A DNA stretch of 64,000 nt from Dryococelus australis (GCA_029891345.1 CM056999.1:27811418-27875417), one strand, 5' to 3'. Positions 1 through 11,090 are shown, numbered from the stretch's first letter. Translations and numbers: made by a program. The notes: generated from the letters alone by a model not told the origin.

Positions 1-1040
1 TGGCATGGATGTCGAGGATACAGAAGTCATGTGCATTGCTCAGTAAGCTTATTTTCTTGAGAGCTTTCTTCGCCTCTGGATCACGGAAAAGTGTTTTACA
101 GAGGCGTGACCTGAAATTACGTTTAAAATTCTTAATGATGCCTTGATCCATAGGCTGCAGACATGCTATAGTATTTGGTGGCTAGAACTTGATAAAGATG
201 TTCCTGATTACACTTGTTTCTGTTGAATGTGCAGAACAGAGATCCAAGAAAAGGATGATTTTCCTGTTCTAAACACCCATTTTAGCATTCAGAAAATGTA
301 GATACAGAAAGAAAATTTTGCAGTTCATCCAGGCATTTTGATTACTTTCGTACCAGCAGGGTAAACTTTTATGTTTTTAAAGCATCTGGATTTTGCTGCC
401 TTTCCAATCACGAGAGGAGGGAGCTTCTCCCTGCTAACCATGTTTGCTCCCAGCAAAATAGCGACTGTTTCCTTTGATAATGCCACCTATACAATTTTCT
501 CCTTTGAGAGGTTTTATCGGGAAGCATGTTAAAAAATATAAACTCATGCACATTGAAAACATCTTTTGCATCATATTCTTGGAAAAGAAATGGCACAGTC
601 ATTTTCCAGTCATTTATGCCATACTTGTCAACACTAGCACCCTTACACTCATCTTATATACAATACTGATGAGTTTCTTGAACCAACTGATCCAGCCATT
701 TGAAGGAATAATACACTCTACACCAAATCTCAAGGCTATTTCCATTGCCTTCTCTAGTAAAATTGTTCCCTTTACACGCACATTTTCGAAATGCACTTGC
801 CTGAAACATTCCCGCAGCCTCTCGTTTACTTCTTCATACTTCCAGCCGTGTATCTTCTTCACAGTGGTTGATCGCGTGGAGCAGTCTTTTATGATTCTGT
901 CCAAATTTGAAATGATTCAGTTCAGAGTACTCACTGGAATTGCCAAATCACGAGCAATAGCTGTGGGAGTTCTACCGGGATTACTATCAACTTGCTTTAT
1001 GAAGTTGATCTTGGCAGTTAATGAAAATATCTGTTAAATT
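1..1040 (-). pseudogene. Tigger/pogo-type DDE transposase, decayed and cut by the window edge
   Basis: The minus strand reads, from high to low coordinates, a degenerate N-terminal helix-turn-helix (about 1030-905), a CENP-B-type DNA-binding domain (904-680, with KGTILLEKAMEIALRFG and SNGWISWFKK), and the DDE core from about 602 downward (FFNMLPDKT, then FLDLCSAH near 240-262, then PNTIACLQPMDQGIIKN near 130-180). These are signature blocks of Tigger transposases, which cut and paste DNA at TA sites. The expected first catalytic Asp (usual NVDET) reads NVHEF, so it is lost; the Asp in FLDLCSAH and the one in QPMDQG remain. Several frame changes and stops show it is dead. The C-terminus runs off the left edge. 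I am confident of the family; the subfamily is open. Confidence 0.85.
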
Positions 1041-1560
1041 TTTTAAAGGCACTCATTAAATTTTTTTACTGATACTGTTTAAGGATTAATTAATTTTCTC
1101 TACCTAAATATTAACAGACTACGAAAATATAAACCACTTTCATTCATTTACATTCAAGTAAAAAATAAAAAAATCTGTATGATTTCATAGATGAATGCAT
1201 ACAAGTAAAGTGCATCATATTGGTATGTGAAAATTTGACCACTCACAACATATGTAGTTATTCCAGACGTACAAAGTTGTGCATACTGTGCTTCAGTGCC
1301 TAGCCATAGAATCTCAAAATGTAACCACTTGATAGTGGTTACTCTATGGCATTTACAAATCAAGAAAATACAGTACTAATGTAAACAAAATGTGTGAATC
1401 TGTAATGAACTGAAGTTATGTAAAATGGTTTGGTGACAAGAGATAAATTACTGAATCAGAAATAGTTTACATTATTGCGGTAAAATTAAAGCACTATTTC
1501 CGAGAATGTATTTTTATGGTTATGGATATACCATCGAGGCCAGAAAAATCCTGCACTATA
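1041..1560. other. AT-rich spacer, nothing recognised
   Basis: This stretch is AT-rich and contains only short chance reading frames. It may include the 5' untranslated part and end of the Tigger element, but I see no convincing terminal inverted repeat. Confidence 0.4.
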
Positions 1561-2788
1561 GATGGGAAAACACTTAAAATGGGCCACACTCAGTCTCGGG
1601 CTCCTGTGGTGGACGGTCGTGTGCATCGGGAACCTGGGTGGCTCAGTTGAAGATGGCTTCACGCGTTTGCTGGAGGCAGCACAAAGATCAAGGTGGGGAG
1701 ACTGGGGGCAATCCAGAGGTGCTGAAACATGCGAAGTTGGTGAAACACTTCACTGCTGGATTCTGCGGGCTGTCAACTGTAGATGCACGTGGAATGGAAT
1801 AGAACAGCATTGGAACTTGGAAGCAATGGCATCAGTCTTGCTTCGTGGGACAGCGGATTCGTCTCCACAACTGGTAGCTCCTGGATGTCGCACCGAGCAC
1901 TGCTCACCTATGACCGAGGGAGATTTTGGAGGAGGGGAAGGGGTGGCTACCCGATCCGTTACTCCCTACCTTCACCCGCAATGTGGAGTTCCTGATGTCG
2001 GCGCAGTAGAGTGAAGATGGAGTAGGTGCCATGACTGAGAAGCCCAGATTTCTTGCGCCCTCAGCTGGAAGCTTAAGGACCCTGCCTGAAGTCATTGCTG
2101 TCAATATTGCTGTGCGGGCAGTCAGGCGGCCTGCGCAGGAATATGGATGGCAGTCCCCCCTCAAGGGCGCATGTGCCTCTAACATGCTGGCCCACAAGCC
2201 CCGTCACATCTCTACTAGTTCTTTGTCACCTATTAAATCAGCATGGATTCCATACCTGCTATCTCCTGTAGTATTTCGTAATGCTTCCACAAGTTTTGAA
2301 CCCTTTTCTGTCGGGAGGGGTTTTACGTGTCTATGCGGGTTTTAACTTCCCCCTTCTTAACTATAGTACAGCTATAGGTACATTTAGGGAGGTAGCCATG
2401 GCTCCAAATGCTGGCCATGGCTACCCAATCCCTCACTGCCGTGATGCCCACCTCCTCAGCATGCAATTTCCTCTCCTTTAGGCGTAAGGGGTTCGCCTTG
2501 AAATGCAATTAGAAGCAGACCCTACCTTCGGTCATACATTTAATACTTAGCAATAGGGTAAATTAGAAAAAAAAAAATAAAAAAAATAAAACGGGAACCT
2601 AATAAGCGGGTTCGACTGAAATAATACACTACACCTAACACATTACACAGAAATATAATAATTGACTACAGTAAATATACTGGCTTACATTCCAGTGATT
2701 ACAAAGTCAGCTAGATATTTAGGCTTATGCACCTTTCAACCTGATCAAGTACCGAGAGCCTTTCCTGATGGTTGTTCCTATAGTCCAA
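1561..2788. other. GC-rich unassigned segment, then A-rich tract; possible decayed LTR of the minus-strand gypsy element
   Basis: From 1561 to about 2530 base composition rises sharply against the AT-rich flanks. The reading frames here (for example 1562-2014 plus and 1904-2197 minus) resemble no family I know and lack consistent codon use. The segment sits where the 3' LTR of the minus-strand gypsy element ending at 2789 would be expected, and the minus strand has a TGTGACGGGG start-like string near 2210. No matching second LTR was found, so this is only a suggestion. From 2560 to 2595 there is an A-rich simple tract. Confidence 0.25.
2391..2425. repeat. Perfect 11-bp inverted repeat with 13-base loop
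   Basis: GGTAGCCATGG at 2391-2401 is the exact reverse complement of CCATGGCTACC at 2415-2425. The stem could form a hairpin in either strand. It lies inside the GC-rich unassigned segment; its role is unknown. Confidence 0.8.
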
Positions 2789-3055
2789 TCATAGCCTTAG
2801 CAGGCAGAGACGATCCTGATCAACAGTATCCGGTGGTTCCATCACATTAGTTAAGTTAGTTAACCTAGGTGTGTCTAGCAGGTGAGCTCTGTTCCTTTCC
2901 AACAAGGAACCTTCATAATTCATGACTAAATATGATATAGGCCTCAGTGGATTATGCTCTACTACTACTACTACTTTCTGCAAGCATTTCCTGTCACCAT
3001 TGGGGCATCTAATCATTACACTCTCCCCTGGTTTCAATTTATACAGATTCCTCAT
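2789..3055 (-). pseudogene. Gypsy element F: C-terminal end of integrase
   Basis: The minus-strand frame begins LYKLKPGESVMIR and ends with ISYLVMNYEGSLLERNRAHLL. This matches the C-terminal part of Ty3/gypsy integrases, where a lysine/glycine-rich turn is followed by a PRSY-like block and a conserved RNRxHL motif. It is separated from the integrase core (3283-3760) by frame changes. It is the 3' end of the coding region of element F on the minus strand. A small CTACTACTACTAC run (about 2959-2975) encodes a valine stretch inside it. Confidence 0.75.
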
Positions 3056-3282
3056 TCCTCTTTAATAATAACACTTTTGCCTAACCTGCTATTGTCTGAG
3101 AAATTCTCTGGTTTCCTGGTCACTGTTGGTAGCATTTGGCTAGGGGAACAAAGTTCAATAGGTTACACTGTTGTCTCATACAATATTTTAGCTGGAGACT
3201 TAAAGGTGTCAGTCAATTCCAGTACAGCCAGATGAAAATATTCCTCTTCATTCGTTATTTTCTTGCACATGCACTTAACGGT

Positions 3283-3760
3283 TTAGATGTGGCTCTCCAT
3301 TAAGCCATTCGACTGCAGGAAATGGGCACAGATGATATGACTGAAGTTGCATTGATTCGCAAACTGGCAAAACAGGACTGCACTAAACTGCGGACCATTG
3401 TCCAAGATTAATGTTTGGGGTATCCCATACCTACTGAAACTAGACTTGAGTTTATTAATAGTTTCATAACTGTATAACTCTGTTAACTGTTCCTCCTCCA
3501 CAAATTTTGAGAAGTAGTCACCTACTATCAAATAATTTTGATTGTATAGACTAAATATATGTGCCTTACGTAAGCCAAGGTCCATCAGTATAATCTCCTT
3601 CGGTAACATTGGCTCAATATTTTTTCTTTGCCATTTCAAGCATTCCTGAAAGTTTTATAATATGTCTTCCATCTCCTTACAGATATTAGGCCAAAATAAA
3701 TGTTGCCTTGCTATGTTTTTACATTTCTCCATTCCCATATGGTTGTATTAATTCTACTGA
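3283..3760 (-). pseudogene. Gypsy element F: integrase zinc-binding region and catalytic core
   Basis: On the minus strand the zinc-binding part is seen first (HMGMEKCKNIARQHLFWPN, about 3745-3690). The core follows in the 118-residue frame at 3639-3283: IILMDLGL carries the first acidic residue, VGDYFSKFVEEEQL is the typical strand, FSRYGIPQTLILDNGPQFS contains the second catalytic Asp, and HFLQSNGLMES contains the catalytic Glu. The D,D,E set is therefore visible, although the domain as a whole is broken by a stop and frame change upstream. Retroelement integrase inserts the cDNA copy into the genome. Order and strand match the pieces at 2789-3055 and 5114-5533. Confidence 0.85.
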
Positions 3761-4199
3761 ACATTTCCTTCCTCAAATCATTTGGTACTACAACTTGGTC
3801 ACCTTTTACAGCAATTCATCACACATGAACAAATGATCCCTATATTTATAAAATGGTCTAGTCAGACAGTGACACTTAGAAATATGATCCGGCTACCCCA
3901 TTCTGGTCTATTAGATAACTGCTTGCATTTCACTATCTTTACTTGTAGCTACATTCATTTCTATCAATCACCTATCAGACATCGGTAGTTTCTGTATTAC
4001 AAGGCCTACCTGAGACTCTACTTCAATACTTATGCCTGTACAGGTTGTCTGTGTGGGGGATGCATTCTTCATGAAATAGCATCAGCCACATACAATTCTT
4101 TCCTTGGTACATGTACTAACGTAAAACTGTACTGCTGAAGACGTAACCTCATTCTTTATATATGCTGTTCACTGTAAAGTGAGCACATTCTAAGGCCTT

Positions 4200-5110
4200 G
4201 CTAGATTTTTTCTTTTACCCAATTTCTATCTTTCTACCAATTTTTAATATAAACCTTGCCATGTGTCTAATAAACACAGTGTAGTTAATGCGTGATGCAG
4301 AAATAAAAAATATTTATTAGTGGTTAATCGCTGTTGGGTGGGCCTTAAAAAGTGCTCACTTAACCATGAATAGCCTATAATCTCATTGGTCTCAGGTTCA
4401 ACGGTTTCATAGAAATTGGGATCAGAGGCAAGTAATCAGTCTGAACCATGAAAACTGTTCCATATAGGTACTGTTCAAACAGATGACAACCATAAACAAT
4501 GTTTCTTTTTTGATCTGTGAATATTGTTGCTCAGTAGCTGTTAACGCTCTGGGCACATATGCTACAGGCAATTTATCCTGAAGAATCAAGGCCCCCAACC
4601 CATGTTGTGACGCACCGACTGAGTGTTATTGGTTTGTTTACATAAAAAAGCTGTAAGATTGGGGAAGTTGGTCAAAGTGATTTTCAGTTTTCTAAAAGCC
4701 TGTTCATGCTGGTCTAGCTAACACCATTTCACATTGTTTCCAAAGTTCCCTTAATTGATGGGTTAACTCTGCCAAGTATAGTATGAACTTCAATTAATAG
4801 GTTACCATCCCCATAAATGTGAGCAATTCTGCTTTGTTTGTTGGTGTTGGTATGTGTGTTATAGCTGTAACCTTGTCTGCATATGGCTCAATGCCTTTAC
4901 TGCTTAGTTTATGACCAAAATATACATGAATTCTTGGTCTCTAAACTTACACTTTTCCTTGTTGAGCTTAAATTCAATTTCCCAGGCCTTACCGAAAGCT
5001 GTTTTCAGTCGCTCACTGTTTTCATCTATCATAGTACATAGAATTATCATAATATCAATATAAAATATGTAAACTTCTACTGCATCTAAACACGTAAAAA
5101 TACCTATGCA
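4200..5110 (-). pseudogene. Gypsy element F: end of reverse transcriptase and RNase H region, heavily decayed
   Basis: Below the open reverse transcriptase frame, the minus strand continues in broken frames. At about 5000-4920 it reads AWEIEFKLNKEKCKFRD, the block that follows the polymerase active site. At about 4830-4760 is TFMGMVTYLLKF, the usual FLG-type connection. At about 4620-4490 is HGLGALILQDKLPVAY followed by RALTATEQQYSQIKKETL, the RNase H domain. There are many frame changes, so no product is possible. The YxDD box itself is not cleanly readable. Confidence 0.65.
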
Positions 5111-5113
5111 TGC

Positions 5114-5533
5114 TCAATGAAACACTTCTGGTGCACTAGAGATGGCGTACAGTGAGCAAGTGAAGCAATACCTTCCAAATGGTGGTGATATCACTGTAAG
5201 CAATTGGCTATCCTTATGTAATTTTATGTTCCAAAACCCTTTGTATCCATCAATTACTGAGACGTACTTAGCAGTTGGCATACAGACTGCAATCTCCTCA
5301 AAAGTAGGAAACTGGTACATATCCCTTTTTATGGCATTATTTAATGGTTTTTTAACTATCACTAAAGCACTGACCCAGTCTGAAGGTTCAGTCACTTTCC
5401 TGACTAATCCTATATTTTTTATTTTCACTAACTCACTTTTCAAACCATCTAATAGGTGAAACAGTACTTTCATATTTACTGTTATGTGGGGTTCAACATT
5501 CTCCTTCATTTGTACGTTCCCCAATCCTTCCAA
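5114..5533 (-). pseudogene. Gypsy element F: reverse transcriptase N-terminal half
   Basis: This 139-residue open frame on the minus strand carries gypsy reverse transcriptase blocks in order: KVTEPSDWVSALVIVKKP, then AIKRDMYQFPTFEEI, then YVSVIDGYKGFWNIKLHKDS with the first catalytic Asp of the palm, then PPFGRYCFTCSLYAISSAPEVFH. An internal deletion appears between VKKP and AIKRD, where the family normally has a longer segment. The enzyme would copy element RNA into DNA. Continuation into the palm and RNase H is found in other frames at 4200-5110. Confidence 0.85.
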
Positions 5534-5724
5534 ACAGGTCTGCGTACTGACCTATCAACTCTCTAACTTCAGGAGTCTTTGTTACAGATTCTAAATTCTC
5601 CTACCTCATACCCTGTCTTTTCGTACATTTGTCTGGGCTGCCAACTGGTATTCTAACATGGTTGGTACCCCTAAAACTGGTTTATTGCTATCAGATAATG
5701 TTGCTACTTGAAATTACACTATTC

Positions 5725-5946
5725 CTACCTTACCATGATCAAATTTGCACCTTGCCAGGCACTTACCAGTATCCATAATTTTTGAACCATTAACATTACT
5801 AAGTTATGATGACTGCATAATTTTGACCCCAGATTGACATCAATTTTGTTAGGGATCACATCTACATCAGTTCCACTAACTAGCTTTAACATAACAAATT
5901 TTCCATTCATTACAACCTTAGTTGTCCATTCCGACCCTGTAACCAA
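5725..5946 (-). pseudogene. Gypsy element F: aspartic protease remnant
   Basis: The minus-strand frame reads SEWTTKVVMNGKFVMLKLVSGTDVDVIPN. This fits the retroelement protease pattern, in which a tryptophan and a short beta-strand precede a D-[ST]-G-A active-site loop and a VIP strand. Here the catalytic Asp position reads Val (KLVSG), so the copy is inactive. It lies directly upstream, in element sense, of the reverse transcriptase. Upstream coding sequence stops at a poly-G tract (6062-6082), and Gag parts are found only beyond 11.1 kb. Confidence 0.6.
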
Positions 5947-6061
5947 ACCAACCTGATAGTAGTATTACAGTAATCATTCTGAATACAAAAAATGTCTGAA
6001 TTATTTATGTGATCTGGTTCCATTCCATGTGGCATAAATCCTACAGACCTTACATACTATA

Positions 6062-6082
6062 GGGGGGGGGGGGGGGGGGGGG
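6062..6082 (+). repeat. Poly-G tract, 21 bases
   Basis: An uninterrupted run of G marks the junction between the gypsy protease remnant and the repeat block to its right. It is followed by a GT-rich stretch. Confidence 0.95.
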
Positions 6083-6176
6083 TTGGTGGTTTGTGTGTGT
6101 GTTCGCGCACATGTTTATGTTCCCCCTTAGTAAGCACACCTGACTTTTATAGTTTTTACCACAAAAGGTACTTACT

Positions 6177-6480
6177 TTCAAAATGGTGACCATTAAAAAA
6201 ATGTTGGGTAATATATCATATCTTCGGAACCATTCAGTCAATTTAAACCAAATTTTGTATTCTGGCAGAGCATTATGTAAGCATTAAATTTTGAGATGTG
6301 TATTGTTGTTGGTCCACCATTTTGTAAGATAGCACAAATTGAAAAAATAAAAATTTTTACATTATATCTTGAGAACTTGACGCATGATGGTTTTTCAACA
6401 GTGGTAAGAAGACAACCTCAGCTCCTCAGCATAGCCCGCAGTGCATCTGATTCCTTTGAAGTTTGAATTGGTATTGGTCA
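6177..6480. repeat. Single degenerate monomer of the AAAATGGCGGCC-type repeat
   Basis: TTCAAAATGGTGACCAT at 6177 is followed by an AAATTTTGTATTCTGGCAG block and ATTTTGTAAGATAG (6321-6334). The same three landmarks in the same order recur at 9765-10610, so this is an isolated unit of that tandem family, on the other side of the LTR copies. Confidence 0.6.
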
Positions 6481-6769
6481 CATGTGATGTCGGAAGTTTG
6501 TGCTGTCTACCCAGCATGAATGGGCACTCCAGCCAGCGGAGATAGTGTTATTCACCGGCCCGGCGAAGTTATGCTCCTCAAAGCAATGAGTGCTACTAAC
6601 AACAGCTACATTGCACCACTAGTATGTTTCGTTGTTCGTCAGTCACATTCTTCCAGCCAGCCCTTGACGTCATGCCGAGAGCTATGTTTTTCGCTACTCC
6701 CCCTCTCAGCGACCACCCCTCATCATCAAGATGCCAGCTAATGAGTTACGAGGCAGCCGCCCAACAGAG

Positions 6770-6777
6770 TATAAATA
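6770..6777 (+). promoter_or_regulatory. TATA box of LTR copy A1
   Basis: TATAAATA is preceded by a GC-rich stretch and lies about 470 bases before an AATAAA. The same pairing recurs in copy A2 (TATA 8762, signal 9257) and in LTR C (55580 and 56051), as expected for an LTR promoter and its poly(A) site. Confidence 0.65.
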
Positions 6778-7239
6778 CGGAAAAAAAATCCAACTCCAGG
6801 CCAGTCTTCAGTCATCCACTGCACTTGCTGCTGGAAACTGAGCAGCCTGACCTGACTGTCTTTACCACGCTAGCCGTCTAAGTACTCGTCGCTTCATTGC
6901 TTGCTAAACATACCTTCCTTTCAATGCACATTTGTGCCAGAAGGAAAACCTTTCCTCAGCTCCATTGTTGTATGCATCCCGTCTTCACCTTGCTTAGTTT
7001 ACCTTACACATCATACCTACTTGTCATCTAAACACTACACACAGTGGCCTCTTCTAGGCAACAAAGCAATAGGGGGACAGTTTAGTTCAAGTTGTTATCA
7101 CAGGGCTACTCTGCCCCACCTCATTGCTAGCCTAAAAATGGATCGCCTCCACCCAGATTGCACAGCTTAGCTTCCACGTCAAGCTCTTGCTAATCACACA
7201 TGGGAGTACGTCACCACATGTTTACTTCCCCTAAAAAGG

Positions 7240-7245
7240 AATAAA
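7240..7245 (+). terminator. Polyadenylation signal of LTR copy A1
   Basis: AATAAA in the context GGAATAAACATAG. It aligns with GGAAATAAAATT in copy A2 at the same distance from the TATA box. Confidence 0.55.
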
Positions 7246-8589
7246 CATAGGTTTAACTGATCCTTGAGTTTCACTTTCCTGTAGACATAGCACCTTCCAC
7301 AGTTAACCTCACCCTAGAGTGAAATACATGTGATCCTGGGAACTTTAACTCAAACGACTCAGTACGCACCTTGTTTACACACAAGCACTCGCCTGGCTAA
7401 CTTTTCTGCTTACTTTGTTAAGTAGAATGGTGGAGCCTACACAGGTACACAGTCTCTAAACTCACTTGTCTGTTTGGTGCTCATCCTTTCCATCGAACCT
7501 TAGTACCGGAGGAGATGTTCCCTAGACTGGGAAGATGCAGACAGAACAAACACCCACATGCGAAACTGCAGATTGCAAGGCCTAATTTGCTCTACTCACT
7601 GCACCTTAGTGCAGAGCACTAAGATTGGGTATCCGCTTATCTCCAGCCATCCACATGGCTCTACACAGTAAAATACTACAAAAATCCTGCTTTTAATCTC
7701 ATGGACGTGAGAGTGTGTGACTGCAGATATCTTCATCCAGACTAAGTGGCCTGAAAGAAAAGATAAAACAGGTGCTCATTTCAGCTTGGCTATTTCATGA
7801 ACTGACTCCCACCCTTGTTGCGGCATTAGGACAGTTTTCACCCAGAGATAAAGCCCAAGCACTCTTGATGACTACTTGTTCCAGTCACACCTGAAGTCCC
7901 TCAAGACTTATTTCAGCCACCAACATGCCTGAACAACGAAGTTCACCCATGACTTTGAGAGTAAATCAGACAACTGGAACAGTGGCCTACAATACCAGTA
8001 GCCTATCTCACGCCTGTTGCTCTGTCCCCTACGACATGAAACACATGCTACATTCAACAAGCTTCCCACTCAGGATCGACTTCAAGTACCGTCATTCAGC
8101 CAAAACCACGCCCTAGCACAAGCAGTCTCCATCACCCAGGTATACCGCCCAAGGCTCAGAGTCTGAAACACAAGATTGTTCTGGTGGAAACAGACTTTGT
8201 GCCGGCTTCATGTAAAGAGTAACTGTTAAACAACCCTCTGTATACAGGTGTGCCCAACTTAGTACCCAAACCAAAAAACTCTGCCACTTAAATTTGACAT
8301 ACATTTAGTCGACAGGGTGTCAAGCGTCAAACTATTCAACCAATTCACACCTAAGTGATTGAACTTGAAGAGTTACTTTGACGGATGCCACTTTTCTTTA
8401 ACAATGGTGGTTTGATGACTTCAGTTAATTCCTATGCATAGCCTGGCTTTTTGAGTTCCAGAAGTGCACTTTGCCATTAACCCCACCACGTGAGATTACA
8501 CTGCTTACCATTTAGGATGAACGTTCTAGATAGGGTAGCTTTTTTATACAATGGCCCACTGTAATTATGCATTTAGAGCAATGAGTACT

Positions 8590-9765
8590 TTTGCATGCAG
8601 CTAGATAGCACTGTTGTATTATTTCGTCACTCGCTTGTCTTCCTTCCAGCCAGCCGGTGACATCATGCCAGAAAGCTGTGCTTTTCGCCATCCCTCGTTC
8701 TGCAACCTCACCTCGCCTAGCAGACGCCAGCCAACCAGTGCTGAGTAGCAGCCAGATTTAGTATAAAAAAAGAGACACAACTCACCTCCAGACCAGTCTT
8801 CAGTCATCTATCACCTGTTGCTCAGACACTGACCAGCCTGTGCCTTAAGCCTTAGCTTATGCCTAGTTTTGATTATACCCATCCGCTAGCCACTAGGGTT
8901 AATCTAGCGTATCCTCGCTTACCTTCCTTTCTTTACTGCACCTTTGTGCCAGAAGGAAACTCCAGTTCCTTTATGCCCTGAGGGTTCTCCCGTCACATCT
9001 TGCTTAGTCAACCTAGCACTGTGCCAGTTACGCCGTTCCGTCGACTACACCCTAAGACATAGCAACCCCCTCTGGGCAACAATCAGATCCAGCGATAGCT
9101 AGTTATAAGTTGTTCTTACAGCACTAGCCTACCCTGTCCTCACTATTAGTACAGCACAGGTCACCTCTACTGGCAAAGCGTAGTTAAGTTTGCCAGCACA
9201 CGCTCTTGCCGACATACGAGTTAGTGCATCATCACGGGTTATTTTCCTTATAAGGAAATAAAATTTATGTTTTGCTGCAATCCTGAGTACAATACTTCCT
9301 GTAGACTAGCAACCAGTACGTGTAGGCTCTGAAGTTCATCCGTGCCTTGCTGTCTACCTCAACCAACCAGAACAGCGGCCTACTGAAGCCATTGCCTTCC
9401 ATATTCCTGCTGTACTAGTACAAATTACTCGGCCTACAATAATCAAACAACTGTTCTCATCTCCCACAGCTGCTGCTAATGTGCCCACTGCTGACACGTC
9501 TAACAATCAACTCCGTCGCCCAGGTATACCCTTGAAGGGAGGAAAACGTAAACACAAGTTAACGCTGTCAGAACCAAACTTTGTGCCCTGCCGCAAAGCT
9601 ACCAGGCAAGTCCTGTACAACAGGCATGCTCCAGCAACTTGCCAGGTCTAAACCCCACGCATGAAATCCAACATACAAGGGTGCGTCTGACGCCACATTC
9701 GCACAAAAACCAGTCTCAATGCACGTAAGTCTACAATTCAACAGGACATCACCCGTCAATTTATT
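8590..9765 (+). mobile_element. LTR family A, copy 2
   Basis: Aligned landmarks are CCAGCCAGCCGGTGACATC (about 8648-8666), TATA (8762-8770), CCAGACCAGTCTTCAGTC, TTGTGCCAGAAGGAAA (about 8945-8960), AATAAA (9257-9262), and TTCCTGTAGAC. One open stretch (about 9330-9650, plus) reads RRPGIPLKGGKRKHKLTL and ends EPNFVPCRKATRQVLYN before a stop, homologous to the frame of copy 4. The segment between poly(A) signal and FVP motif is about 620 bases shorter than in copy 1. It ends where AAAATGGCGGC-type repeats begin. Confidence 0.65.
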
Positions 9766-10610
9766 TTCAGAAATGGTGGCCATACAAAAATTTTATTTAT
9801 TTTTGGTATCTTTTAGAAGCAACATATATACCAACAAAGAAACACTTTTATTGGCCATTTTGGAAGACAGTAACATATAAATAAAAATAAATAAAGTAAT
9901 TATGTCATAACTCAAACATAGCAGTATGTTTTAAGCATGCCAGAAAATTACTTTCAAAATGGCGGCCATGTAGCTATTTTTAGCTTAGAATGCTATATCG
10001 ATGAAATCAATCAATATCAACAAAATTTGTAGGTTGGCAGTATATATTAAAACTATCAACTGCATGTACACACAGCGTCTTCTGTCTGCCATTTTGTAAG
10101 ATAGTGCCATGCTAGTAAACAAAGTTTTTTGTCATATTTCAGGAATCAATTGACGGATTCCTTTCAAATTTGGAAAACAAATATTACCACAGCAGGTGGT
10201 GTAAACTGGTATGTTTTATGTAGATCAGTCACTTATTTTCAAATAGGAGGCTATATAAATATTTTAGCTCAAAATATTTTATTAATGAAACAAATTCTAA
10301 CATAATTTTGTATGCTAGCAATACCAATTACAACCATCAAATTTGTCTTTGCAAAGCCTCATTTCTCTGTAATTTTGTAAGGGAGCCCTAACAATAAAAA
10401 TAATGATTTTATTTTGTGTCTCTGGAAACAATCAACGCTCTCTTGCACAACTTGGCGAAGATGTACTGTGGTAGGACATAATAATAAATGTATTTTTAAA
10501 ATAGGACACATTTTCAGAATGGCGGCTATAAAATAATTTTTAAATTGTTGGCAATATATACGAACCTATGTAATCTATTTTAACTTGATGCAAGACGTCT
10601 ATTTAATAAT
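9766..10610. repeat. Degenerate tandem repeat, roughly 190-285 bp period, AAAATGGCGGC motif
   Basis: The motif TTTCA(A/G)AATGGCGGC or a close variant begins near 9767, 9953, 10238 and 10513. A second landmark, ATTTTGTAAGATAG-like, lies near 9859, 10090 and 10372. Between them is an AAATTTTGTA(T/G)G(C/T)TRGCA block. The intervals are therefore 186, 285 and 275 bases. Units are strongly diverged. The rest of each monomer is AT-rich with no coding potential. Confidence 0.65.
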
Positions 10611-11090
10611 GGAGATTTTAACGACTTCAGCACCACCCCCTGCTCTGCGACTAGCCCTCGCCCTAGCGACACCAGCCTTTCAGTAACAGGCAGCGGCCCG
10701 CAATTAGTATAAAAGTTGAGACCGCCCGCGTTTCAAATCCAGTCTTCAGTCCCAGCACCCGCCACTTCCGAACTGACTAGATTGCGACCAGTCTTCTGCT
10801 GTCCAGCACTAGTTGCTCAGACAATGACCAGCCTGCACCCGTACGCCTTCGCTTATTGTAGCCAATCTTAGTTTCTAGCACCAGTCGCTTAGATCCGATG
10901 AGTTTTAACAGTCTAGAACCCGTTGCTCGGGGATCATCCTCATACTTCGCATCTTTCTGGGTTCATGGCTGGGGTAAGGCATACGTGTATTTGTAATTGT
11001 CTCGCTACTGTTATATAAGTTTCTGGTTTCATTTCTTAAGTTATTGCTTTCAAAGAGAAGTCAAGTCCTTCTTACCAACTCAGCCTTTAA
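10611..11090 (+). mobile_element. LTR family A, copy 3 (5' portion only)
   Basis: It carries a TATA box (10708-10714) followed by CCAGTCTTCAGTCCCAGC and an AACTGACTAGATTGCGACCAG block. The latter matches the minus-strand copy at 53690-54075 more closely than copies 1 and 2. The match fades after about 11000, before any poly(A) signal. TATA-to-TATA spacing to copy 2 is 1946 bases, against 1992 between copies 1 and 2. Confidence 0.55.

Larger units (their letters stand above)
6490..8340 (+). mobile_element. LTR family A, copy 1 (long LTR with embedded FVP reading frame)
   Basis: Shared landmarks with copies 2-4 are CCAGCCAGC...TGACGTCATGCC (about 6655-6675), the TATA box (6770-6777), CCAGTCTTCAGTC just downstream, TTGTGCCAGAAGGAAA (about 6930-6945), and AATAAA (7240-7245), followed by TTTCCTGTAGAC. 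From about 8040 a frame reads HHPGIPPKAQSLKHK and then VETDFVPASCKE before a stop (about 8215), homologous to the ends of the frames in copies 2 and 4. No gag or pol follows, so this looks like a solo LTR or a truncated 5' end. Boundaries are approximate; no TG...CA ends were fixed. Confidence 0.65.

Noticed and set aside
1562-2014. 150-codon plus-strand frame as a gene
   Set aside because: GC-rich segment with overlapping frames on both strands, no known domain and no splice or promoter context.
8249-8266. Primer-site-like GTGCCCAACTTAGTACC in LTR copy A1
   Set aside because: It is too degenerate, and the aligned position in copy A2 does not resemble a primer site.
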